DNA of 6,112 nt from Gemmatimonadota bacterium. GTDB taxonomy: Bacteria > Gemmatimonadota > Gemmatimonadetes > Gemmatimonadales > Gemmatimonadaceae. The translations under genes and the position numbers were made by a program. The stretch covers positions 1 to 6,112 of the forward strand of contig JAHFCS010000141.1 of assembly GCA_023249395.1 (NCBI GenBank), written 5' to 3'. Each line of letters begins with the position of its first letter. Position 1 is the first letter of the stretch. Of this stretch, positions 1 to 5,460 are shown in pieces. The notes under the pieces are model-generated. The model ran no database searches and was not told the origin of the DNA. It was given only the letters and a program-made list of their open reading frames with translations.

Positions 1-249
1 TCGTACATCGCAGTTTATGCCGCTTCCTACATCATCGGCTTTCTCGCGTTGTTCGCCCCCGGCGGCGTTGTCGTACGTGAGAGCGCCCTGGTGGCGGGAA
101 TGGTGCGCCTGGGACTCGCCAGCCAGGCCGACGCGTTTGCCGTAGCGGTCGCGTCACGACTTTGGCTGACGGTCGTCGAGCTGCTGCCGGGATTCATTTA
201 TCTTGCGCTCGCGCGGCGCTCGTCCAACACGATCCAGAAGACCTCATGA
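1..249 (+). CDS. Flippase-like membrane protein, lysylphosphatidylglycerol synthase TM family (C-terminal part, 5' truncated)
   Basis: The first reading frame is open from base 1 to a TGA at 247-249, giving the last 82 residues of a protein whose start lies outside the window. Residues 1-19 are a hydrophobic helix followed by the motif FAPGGVVVRES (18-28). A second hydrophobic stretch at about 45-71 carries SRLWLTVVELLPG. The PGG-x-x-x-RE turn between helices and the later R-L-W/E-L pattern are typical of the C-terminus of the PF03706 family (UPF0104), which includes the flippase domain of MprF. By family the protein sits in the cytoplasmic membrane and may move a lipid or lipid-linked sugar; the substrate cannot be read from the sequence. 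Its stop overlaps the next start in an ATGA arrangement, so it is probably the upstream partner of the YfhO-like gene. The family call is fairly secure, the flippase role is inference. Confidence 0.75.
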   Translation, partial: SYIAVYAASYIIGFLALFAPGGVVVRESALVAGMVRLGLASQADAFAVAVASRLWLTVVELLPGFIYLALARRSSNTIQKTS

Positions 250-2702
250 AACGCACCAGCGGCTCGCCGCGAGACGGGGAGGGGACAGCCACGAAACATG
301 CCGTTCGCGATGCCGCGCAGCCCACCGTTACGGCGACGAGCGTAAGGGCGCCGCCCCACCATCTCCTCTGGGCCGCGCTCACGTACGCAATCCTTACGAT
401 GTCACTGGGCTTTCCCGCCCTCGCCGGAAAGTTTCTCGTCGGTCCCAACAGCGATCAGTACATAGCCGGCTATGCATTCCGCGAGTTCGCGGCCGGCATG
501 CTGCGGACCACCCATCATTTTCCCCTGTGGAATCCCTATCTCTTCGGCGGGATGCCGTTCGTGGCCGCGATGCACGGCGACATCTTCTATCCCACCTTTC
601 TTCTGAGGATGCTTCTGCCGACCGACGTGGCAATGACGTGGGGATTCATCATCCACGTTTTTCTCGCCGGTCTCTTCACCTTCCTGTTCCTCCGCGCTTC
701 GGGGTTCGGATTCTTCGGATCGCTCTTTGGCGGGGTGGCGTACATGATGGGCGGCCAGGTGGCGTCGCTCGTGTCGCCCGGCCACGACGGAAAGCTGTTC
801 GTGAGCGCTCTCTTTCCGCTCGCGCTGTGGATGCTGCTCGTCGGCATCCTGGATTTCAAACGCTGGAGCTGGGGAGTGCTTGCGCTCGTGATCGGTCTCG
901 TCGTGTTGAGCCCTCATCCTCAGTTGCTCCAGTATCTGCTCCTTTCCTCCGCCGCATACGCGCTATTTCTCGCGGTATCGGCGTGGCGACGAAACGAGAT
1001 TTCCGGTCGCGACGCGGTCATCCGGCTGGGCTTCGCGCTGGGAGCGGTGGTGATCGGCGGACTGATGGGAGCGATTCAGTATCTCCCGGTCCGCGAGTAT
1101 GTCGCGTGGTCACCTCGTGCAGGCGGTCTCGCTGATTACGCCACGGCGACGTCTTACGCATGGCCACCGCCCGAGCTGTTCAATGCGTACGTGCCGCAGT
1201 TCACCGGGATGCTGGAAGCGTACTGGGGCGTGAGCGGAATTCATTTTCACAGCGACTACGTTGGGGCAGTGGTGCTCGTGATGGCCGGTGCCGCGTTCTC
1301 CGGATTCAGGACTAACCCGCACCGCCGGCAGATCCGCTTCTGGGCGATTATGCTCGTCGTTGCAACGCTGTGGGCGCTTGGCTCTCACACACCTTTCTAT
1401 CATATCCCGTACGCGCTGGTACCTGGGACGAAATTCTTCCGCGCGCCCAACTCCGTTTTCTTTGTTGGATCGCTCGCTCTTGCCGTCCTCTCCGCGGCGG
1501 GAGTGGATCGCGCGCTCGATGGCGCGATAAACCGGCGCTATCTCTACGGATGGCTGGGCTTCGCGATAGTAGTCGCGCTGCTCGCCTCTACCGGAATCCT
1601 GACGTCGATCGCCGAGGGTCTGGCGGGGGAGCAGATGATCGACCGGGCAATTGCCAACTCCCTCAACCTCATGATTGGGGCGTGGCGCTCGTTCGCGTTC
1701 GTCGTCGGCTGCGTTGCGCTCGTGCTGTTCGTGCAGCGCGGGAAGATCAGCTCGACAGTCTTCGGGTGGGCGATTTCTCTGCTCGCCGCGGCTGATCTGT
1801 GGACGATCCTCCGTTTCTACTGGGTCTTTTCCGCACCGGCCGCGCAGCTCTTTGCCTCCGACCCGACGATCGACTACCTGAAGCGACAGCCGCAGCCCGC
1901 CAGGGTGGTCGCCGTTCCGCTTGCTCCGATTGGCGTGCGAGACCCGATCCTCGAGGGCGACGGGCTCATGGTGCACCGCATTCGGAACGTACTCGGCTAC
2001 CATGGAAATCAGATCGGGCGCTACGACCAGCTGCTCGGCCGTCGCGAAGGGTATCGGCAACTGATCAATCCCAACATCTGGCATCTTCTCAACGCGCAGT
2101 TCCTGCTCACCAACGCCGCCGACGCGTCGGGTGTTTTTCCGGGAGCCGCGCTCGTCGCCGGTCCGGCGCCGGATGCATCGGGAATAGGGGAGTTTCTTTA
2201 CCGGTTGCCCGGCGAGAGCCCTTACGCGTGGATAACACCGATCATCGTCAAGGCTCCGGACGACGCCGTGCTCGGAACAGTGCTCGATCAGCGCTTCGAC
2301 GTGCGCAGGGCGGGACTGTTCGACACTGCCGCGGCCGTGGCCGGCGTCGCAAATGTGACCGCCCACCCTGAGCCGCTCGCGGTGCAGGCATCGGTCAAAC
2401 ATTACGAGCCGGGCAGGGTATCCATTCGCCTGGACGCGCCTGCTCCTCGCGGCTCGGCACTCGTCGTCAGCGAGAATTATTATCCCGGCTGGGAAGCCAC
2501 CGCGGATGGGAAGCCGGCGGTCACCGCGCGGGCGGATTTCTCGCTCATCGGGGTGCAGTTGCCCGAAGGTGCGCGCGACGTCGAGCTCTCCTTCAAGAGC
2601 GCGGCGTACACCACCGGAAAATTCATCACACTGATTGCACTCGTTGTCGCGTTGCTCCTCATCGGGGCGGGAGTGCTCGGGGAGCGAAGACTGATTGACT
2701 GA
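246..2702 (+). CDS. YfhO-family multi-spanning membrane protein, probable GT-C-type glycosyltransferase
   Basis: An 818-residue protein. The frame extends further upstream, but ATG at 246 is chosen because it overlaps the previous stop (ATGA) and avoids a long overlap; the ribosome site (AGAAG at 236-240) is weak. After a polar N-tail of about 38 residues comes a first membrane helix (about 39-58), then an external loop with PNSDQY (67-72) and LWNPYLFGGMPF (94-105), which are hallmark YfhO (PF09586) patterns. About a dozen hydrophobic segments follow to about 525, with HPQLLQY (224-230) and FFRAPNS (397-403). A soluble C-terminal part (about 530-790) contains SENYYPGWEATADGKPA (742-758), the usual YfhO beta-domain signature, and a last helix lies at about 792-810. 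In Firmicutes YfhO works with a GT2 enzyme (CsbB) to glycosylate lipoteichoic acid; here the acceptor is unknown. Asp70 is a plausible catalytic acid/base by analogy with GT-C enzymes (inference). Confidence 0.88.
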   Translation: MKRTSGSPRDGEGTATKHAVRDAAQPTVTATSVRAPPHHLLWAALTYAILTMSLGFPALAGKFLVGPNSDQYIAGYAFREFAAGMLRTTHHFPLWNPYLFGGMPFVAAMHGDIFYPTFLLRMLLPTDVAMTWGFIIHVFLAGLFTFLFLRASGFGFFGSLFGGVAYMMGGQVASLVSPGHDGKLFVSALFPLALWMLLVGILDFKRWSWGVLALVIGLVVLSPHPQLLQYLLLSSAAYALFLAVSAWRRNEISGRDAVIRLGFALGAVVIGGLMGAIQYLPVREYVAWSPRAGGLADYATATSYAWPPPELFNAYVPQFTGMLEAYWGVSGIHFHSDYVGAVVLVMAGAAFSGFRTNPHRRQIRFWAIMLVVATLWALGSHTPFYHIPYALVPGTKFFRAPNSVFFVGSLALAVLSAAGVDRALDGAINRRYLYGWLGFAIVVALLASTGILTSIAEGLAGEQMIDRAIANSLNLMIGAWRSFAFVVGCVALVLFVQRGKISSTVFGWAISLLAAADLWTILRFYWVFSAPAAQLFASDPTIDYLKRQPQPARVVAVPLAPIGVRDPILEGDGLMVHRIRNVLGYHGNQIGRYDQLLGRREGYRQLINPNIWHLLNAQFLLTNAADASGVFPGAALVAGPAPDASGIGEFLYRLPGESPYAWITPIIVKAPDDAVLGTVLDQRFDVRRAGLFDTAAAVAGVANVTAHPEPLAVQASVKHYEPGRVSIRLDAPAPRGSALVVSENYYPGWEATADGKPAVTARADFSLIGVQLPEGARDVELSFKSAAYTTGKFITLIALVVALLLIGAGVLGERRLID
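2679..2684 (+). promoter_or_regulatory. Ribosome binding site supporting the TTG start of the glycosyltransferase
   Basis: GGGGAG lies inside the 3' end of the YfhO-like gene, 10 bases before TTG at 2695. It supports an uncommon start codon at the point where the protein begins with the expected family N-terminus (short lead, then VIVPTYNE). Confidence 0.6.
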
Positions 2703-3417
2703 GAAAGCGCTTGTCATAGTCCCGACCTACAACGAGAGGGATAATGTTGCGCGGATCGTTCCAGCGATTCTCGCTCAGGATCCCTCCTTCGAAGTTCTCG
2801 TGGTGGACGATGGATCGCCTGACGGAACGGGCGCCGTGGTCGACGGCATGGTGGCCGCCGATTCGCGGATTCACGTCATTCATCGCGCCGGAAAGCTCGG
2901 ACTTGGAACCGCTTACATTGCCGGCTTCAAGTGGGCGCTGGCGCGCGACTACACGTTGATCTTCGAGATGGACGCTGATTTCTCGCATGCGCCGGAGAGA
3001 CTTCCGGATTTTCTCGACGCAATCAAGACAGCGGATTTGGTCCTTGGATCCCGGTATCTGAATGGGGAAGTCAACGTCGTTAACTGGCCGATGAGCCGGC
3101 TCTTCCTCAGCTATGGTGCGAACATCTATGCCCGGGCGATCACCGGATTACCGGTATTCGATGCGACCGGTGGCTTCAAGTGCTTTCGGCGTGAGGTGCT
3201 CGAGGCGATCAATCTAGACGACGTCCGCTCGAACGGGTACGCATTCCAGATCGAGATGAGCTTCCGGGCGTGGAAGAAAGGATTCCGCATCGTCGAGGTT
3301 CCGATCGTGTTCGTGGACCGCACGCACGGCGCGAGCAAGATGTCGAAGCGTATAGTGCGCGAAGCGGTGTGGATGGTATGGCGACTTCGGTGGTGGGGTC
3401 TGTGGCGAAAGGTCTGA
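2695..3417 (+). CDS. DPM1-like polyprenyl-phosphate sugar (mannose) synthase, GT2 family
   Basis: A 240-residue soluble glycosyltransferase. It would transfer a hexose, by family usually mannose from GDP-mannose, to polyprenyl phosphate on the cytoplasmic face. Motifs in order: VPTYNERDN (9-17), VVDDGSPDGTG (37-46 region), GLGTAY (69-74), the metal-binding EMDADFSH (91-98), GSRY (118-121), FDATGGFKCFRREVL (155-169), and SNGYAFQIEM (179-188). The C-terminal VDRTHGASKMSKRIVREA (208-225) is strongly DPM1-like. There is no C-terminal membrane domain, so it resembles short human-type DPM1 and not the long archaeal forms. The start is TTG, overlapping the previous stop by 8 bases. The sugar is not certain: GlcNAc- or glucose-phosphate-polyprenol synthases share the fold, but the GYAFQ/HGxSKM pattern favours the DPM1 branch. 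Confidence 0.9.
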   Translation: MTEKALVIVPTYNERDNVARIVPAILAQDPSFEVLVVDDGSPDGTGAVVDGMVAADSRIHVIHRAGKLGLGTAYIAGFKWALARDYTLIFEMDADFSHAPERLPDFLDAIKTADLVLGSRYLNGEVNVVNWPMSRLFLSYGANIYARAITGLPVFDATGGFKCFRREVLEAINLDDVRSNGYAFQIEMSFRAWKKGFRIVEVPIVFVDRTHGASKMSKRIVREAVWMVWRLRWWGLWRKV

Positions 3418-4238
3418 TTCGCGTCGGGAGACCGTTCTACAAGATGAGCGGGTCGGGGAACGACTTTGTCTTCTTCGACCTGCGTGATGGGCCTCCTGGA
3501 GATCTTTCAACGCCAACGGCCATCCAGGAGATATGCGCCCGTGGCACAGGAGTCGGAGCCGACGGTGTGGTATTCTTCGATCGGTCGGACCCGCAAGCCC
3601 CAACGATCCGCTACTACAATAGTGATGGCTCGGGCGGCGAGCTCTGCGGCAACGCGACGTTGTGCACTGTGCGGCTGGCTGAGCTTCTTGGTGCGCCGTG
3701 CGACGATGGCGTCATAGTCCGAACCGACGCCGGTGACGTGGCGGCTCGTCTGGTAGACGGGCTGCCCGAGATCGACCTGGAGGCTGTCACAGAGGTGCAG
3801 CCCGATCTTGCGGCAATCGAGCCTACCGGTTCCGAGCAAAGGCTTGGGTATACCGTGGTGGGCGTGCCTCATGTAGTAATCGAGGTCCCTGATGTTGCCA
3901 CGGTCGACGTCGTGGGGCGTGGCTCGAGGATCCGCCGGGATCGATCCCTGGCGATGGGGGCGAACGTCAACTTCGTCGCACGCGCAAGCGACGGCAGCTG
4001 GATGATTCGAACCTACGAGCGCGGCGTCGAGGGTGAGACCCTCGCGTGCGGGACTGGAGCGGCAGCTTCCGCGATTCTGCTCGAGGCCTGGGGAAGGGCT
4101 GCCTCGCCGGTCCGGCTGGTGACGAGATCGGCGCGAACACTGACTGTAAGGCTTGGCCGCGAAGGCGACGTCTGGCATCCGTCGCTACGCGGAAGCGCTG
4201 AGCTCGTCTTCATTGGGCAGTTCGTGCACACGGGCTGA
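3378..4238 (+). CDS. dapF: Diaminopimelate epimerase
   Basis: A 286-residue cytoplasmic enzyme converting LL- to meso-diaminopimelate, the last-but-one step to lysine and a direct peptidoglycan precursor. It is PLP-independent and uses two cysteines. Seen: YKMSGSGNDF (21-30), ARGTGVGADG (54-63), YYNSDGSGGELCGN (79-92) with catalytic Cys90, GVPHVV (162-167), GANVNF (194-199), and YERGVEGETLACGTGA (213-228) with catalytic Cys224. The length fits the family (about 270-290). The first cysteine loop reads CGNATLC instead of the common CGNGxRC, and GVPH replaces the GNPH seen in many homologues; the second loop is canonical. ATG 3378 was chosen; GTG at 3402 (278 residues) is possible, since the family usually begins close to the KMxGxGNDF motif. 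Either start lies inside the end of the glycosyltransferase gene, so coupling to the operon is likely. Confidence 0.95.
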   Translation: MATSVVGSVAKGLIRVGRPFYKMSGSGNDFVFFDLRDGPPGDLSTPTAIQEICARGTGVGADGVVFFDRSDPQAPTIRYYNSDGSGGELCGNATLCTVRLAELLGAPCDDGVIVRTDAGDVAARLVDGLPEIDLEAVTEVQPDLAAIEPTGSEQRLGYTVVGVPHVVIEVPDVATVDVVGRGSRIRRDRSLAMGANVNFVARASDGSWMIRTYERGVEGETLACGTGAAASAILLEAWGRAASPVRLVTRSARTLTVRLGREGDVWHPSLRGSAELVFIGQFVHTG

Positions 4239-4260
4239 CCGAGGCGGAATCATCCTCAGT

Positions 4261-4288
4261 TTGGCGCTGTAACCTCCTTATTCGCCAA
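4261..4288. repeat. Inverted repeat downstream of dapF with anti-Shine-Dalgarno-like loop
   Basis: TTGGCG (4261-4266) and CGCCAA (4283-4288) form a perfect 6-base-pair stem 22 bases after the dapF stop. The 16-base loop contains ACCTCCTTA, which on the plus strand equals the anti-Shine-Dalgarno end of 16S rRNA and on the minus strand is a strong Shine-Dalgarno. No T-run follows, so it is a poor intrinsic terminator; it could be a 3' end or stability element. Confidence 0.4.
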
Positions 4289-4324
4289 GGGGATAGGAGC
4301 AACGCAAGCACTGAAGAGAAGAAG

Positions 4325-4348
4325 TTTCTCCACATTTCTCCACTGTGG
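4325..4348. repeat. Tandem 9-mer followed by a short palindrome
   Basis: TTTCTCCAC occurs at 4325-4333 and again at 4335-4343, a 10-base period close to one helical turn. The second copy merges into CCACTGTGG (4340-4348), a perfect inverted repeat around one T. The arrangement would suit a dimeric or cooperative DNA-binding protein, but no regulator can be named. Confidence 0.35.
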
Positions 4349-4359
4349 GTGGTTTACAT

Positions 4360-4376
4360 AACATATATTATACGTT
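4360..4376. promoter_or_regulatory. AT-rich 17-base near-palindrome, candidate operator
   Basis: AAC-A-TATA-T-TATA-C-GTT is symmetric around T4368 with a single mismatched pair (A4363/C4373). It stands out as an AT-rich island in otherwise GC-rich DNA and contains a minus-strand TATAAT. The symmetry is seen directly; binding by a regulator is inference. Confidence 0.35.
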
Positions 4377-4396
4377 GTTGGCCGGGAGACTTACAA
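4367..4396 (-). promoter_or_regulatory. Possible minus-strand sigma70-type promoter
   Basis: On the minus strand TATAAT (4372 to 4367) is a perfect -10 box, with TTGTAA (4396 to 4391, four of six consensus bases) 18 bases upstream. A transcript would start near 4360 and run leftward, antisense to the 3' end of dapF. No convincing gene lies downstream in that direction, so this may be a small or antisense RNA promoter, or chance in an AT-rich patch. Confidence 0.25.
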
Positions 4397-4426
4397 GCCC
4401 GCAGGGAGCCGTAACTCCAGCCTCCC
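4384..4426 (-). other. Nested inverted repeat just after the TPR-gene stop (possible 3' RNA structure or terminator)
   Basis: In minus-strand RNA, GGGAGGCU (4426-4419) pairs with AGUCUCCC (4391-4384) over 8 positions with one G-U wobble. Directly stacked inside is a second stem GGAG/CUCC (4418-4415 with 4408-4405) around a six-base loop, leaving 13 unpaired bases. The wobble would be an A-C mismatch on the plus strand, which favours a minus-strand function. An alternative hairpin uses plus-strand 4402-4408 with 4422-4429 (one bulge). It starts 11 bases after the stop codon, where a terminator is expected, but no U-tract follows. Confidence 0.4.
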
Positions 4427-4436
4427 CTGACCTGAT

Positions 4437-5108
4437 CTAGCTCTTCGGCTGAGGCGCGGCCGTCAGCTCGCCAAGCCGCACACGCGCCTCGCCAGCAACC
4501 GTTCCCTTCGAGTCGGCAGCAAGGATTGTCCAGATCCTCTTCGCGTCGTCCCTTCGACCCGCTGTCAGATACGAGTAGGCAGCCATCGACTGATAGCGTT
4601 GGCGATCCTCATCAAACCTCGCCGTCTTCGCGGCTGCTTCGTACTCAGCCGCCGCCTCGGCGAATTTCTTGAGTTGTTCATATCCGGCGGCCGCCAGCAG
4701 GCGCGCCGATGACCCGAAGTCCTTCGACGACTCGAGCTTCGGAAGGGCTTGTATGAGCTCCGTGACCCCCTCCTGGAATTTGCCCTGGTCGTAAAGCAGC
4801 TGGGCCAGGGTGAGCCGGGCCTGCATCGCGGAGGGCGTCTCGTCGTAGCGCGTGATCATCTTTCGGAGGTCAGACTCGGCGAGGGGCATGTTGCCCGAGG
4901 CCATCGACTGCTGTGCGGCGTAATACGCCCACTCCGCCCGCTCGGCCTTGAGGTTTTGCGACCGGATGTAGAACCACCCGCCGCCGACTACGGCAGCGAG
5001 GCCGATGACTGCCCAACTCACTTGCCTGCTGTGGAGCTGGAGCCAATCGGATATCATCTCCAGACGATTGTCTGCTGTATGGCGGCTTTTGAAATTCGGC
5101 GATGTCAT
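4437..5108 (-). CDS. Membrane-anchored tetratricopeptide-repeat-like protein (YfgM-like)
   Basis: A 223-residue protein with a short N-terminal region, one membrane helix at about 31-48 (VSWAVIGLAAVVGGGWFYI), and then a helical domain rich in Ala, Glu, Leu and Tyr. TPR-like helix pairs can be seen around 57-86 (WAYYAAQQ ... GNMPLAESDLRKMI), 92-122 (SAMQARLTLAQLLYDQGKFQEGVTEL), 133-162 (SARLLAAAGYEQLKKFAEAAAEYEAAA) and 171-197. The layout (N-in, one helix, extracytoplasmic TPR-like part) matches the TPR_21/YfgM type, whose E. coli member contacts the SecYEG translocon and periplasmic chaperones; that role here is inference. ATG at 5108 is the earliest possible start because an in-frame TAA lies 12 bases upstream; no clear Shine-Dalgarno is present. 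A second Met (residue 18) is possible. It lies 75 bases downstream of a co-directional tRNA gene. It is convergent with dapF. Confidence 0.8.
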   Translation of the reverse strand: MTSPNFKSRHTADNRLEMISDWLQLHSRQVSWAVIGLAAVVGGGWFYIRSQNLKAERAEWAYYAAQQSMASGNMPLAESDLRKMITRYDETPSAMQARLTLAQLLYDQGKFQEGVTELIQALPKLESSKDFGSSARLLAAAGYEQLKKFAEAAAEYEAAAKTARFDEDRQRYQSMAAYSYLTAGRRDDAKRIWTILAADSKGTVAGEARVRLGELTAAPQPKS

Positions 5109-5136
5109 TGGGAATGGTTAACGGGTGGACCGACGA

Positions 5137-5155
5137 GTGAGAGTATCACCCTCAC
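5137..5155. repeat. Imperfect hairpin between tRNA and TPR gene
   Basis: GTGAG (5137-5141) and CTCAC (5151-5155) form a 5-pair stem; after an A-C mismatch GT/AC adds two inner pairs around ATC. On the minus strand it lies just beyond the tRNA 3' end and before the TPR gene. It could help processing or partial termination; it has no T-run, so the evidence is weak. Confidence 0.25.
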
Positions 5156-5183
5156 AAGATACAGACTCAGATCTCCAAATGAG

Positions 5184-5257
5184 TGCCCCCGGGGTGACTC
5201 GAACACCCGGCCAACGGTTTAGGAAACCGCTGCTCTATCCACCTGAGCTACGGGGGC
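5184..5257 (-). tRNA. tRNA-Arg (anticodon CCU)
   Basis: The minus strand folds into a complete 74-base cloverleaf. Acceptor GCCCCCG pairs with CGGGGGC (all seven pairs). The D arm is GCTC/GAGC with loop AGGTGGATA. The anticodon stem is GCGGT/ACCGT with loop TTCCTAA, giving anticodon CCU for the AGG codon. The variable loop is five bases. The T arm is GGGTG-TTCGAGT-CACCC. The discriminator base is A (T5184 on plus). The next bases are not CCA, so CCA must be added after transcription. No convincing promoter or intrinsic terminator was identified. Confidence 0.97.
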
Positions 5258-5260
5258 GAA

Positions 5261-5273
5261 GTTGTACCACAAC
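5261..5273. repeat. Short inverted repeat directly upstream of the tRNA
   Basis: GTTGT (5261-5265) and ACAAC (5269-5273) form a 5-pair palindrome around three bases, three bases before the tRNA 5' end on the minus strand. It may be a leader hairpin removed by RNase P processing, or chance. Confidence 0.25.
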
Positions 5274-5339
5274 AACATACCGTCCACGGTTCCGAAAATC
5301 GCCTGTTGGCGTACCTCTCCGACGGACTGCGTAGGACAC

Positions 5340-5362
5340 GGATCGACGGCGTGAGCCGATCC
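5340..5362 (+). other. Predicted leader hairpin with GNRA tetraloop upstream of the lipoprotein gene
   Basis: CGGC-GTGA-GCCG (5347-5358) is a 4-pair stem closed by a GUGA (GNRA) tetraloop. It is extended by GGAT/ATCC (5340-5343 with 5359-5362) across a three-base bulge. It lies about 100 bases before the lipoprotein start in the 203-base divergent spacer 5258-5460. Apart from this, the spacer holds a small CGCC-TGTT-GGCG hairpin (5300-5311) and a TAGAAT box (5369-5374) with no good -35 partner; I see no gene in it. Confidence 0.3.
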
Positions 5363-5448
5363 CCTACATAGAATCCAGCATTTCCTTACTGACGCCGCGT
5401 CGGTACTCGCCATCATCGCGCTACCCGCGGTCTGACTTCGACCAACTC

Positions 5449-5454
5449 GAGGGA
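5449..5454 (+). promoter_or_regulatory. Ribosome binding site of the PA-domain lipoprotein
   Basis: GAGGGA lies 6 bases before ATG 5461. Together with the signal peptide that begins right at this Met, it fixes the start. Confidence 0.65.
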
Positions 5455-5460
5455 TTCCCC

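Noticed and set aside
203..1135. Plus-strand 310-codon frame overlapping the YfhO-like gene
   Set aside because: Arg/Ser-rich translation without motifs, in an alternate frame of the real gene.
1110..2717. Long minus-strand open frame opposite the YfhO-like gene
   Set aside because: Its translation is rich in Arg, Glu and His without any domain pattern, and it lies fully antisense to a well-supported membrane protein; this is a typical GC-rich shadow frame.
4185..4253. Minus-strand mini-ORF of 22 codons antisense to the end of dapF, downstream of a strong AAGGAGGT
   Set aside because: The Shine-Dalgarno (4279-4272) is 18 bases from the ATG, too far for normal use, and the peptide shows no recognisable feature.
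4239..4436. Known structured RNA (tmRNA, SRP RNA, RNase P RNA, riboswitch) in the convergent gap
   Set aside because: None of the conserved cores of these RNAs could be recognised; only small inverted repeats are visible.
5184..5257. tRNA gene as an attachment site for an integrated element
   Set aside because: No integrase gene and no second copy of the tRNA 3' end occur in the window; the neighbours look like ordinary chromosomal genes.
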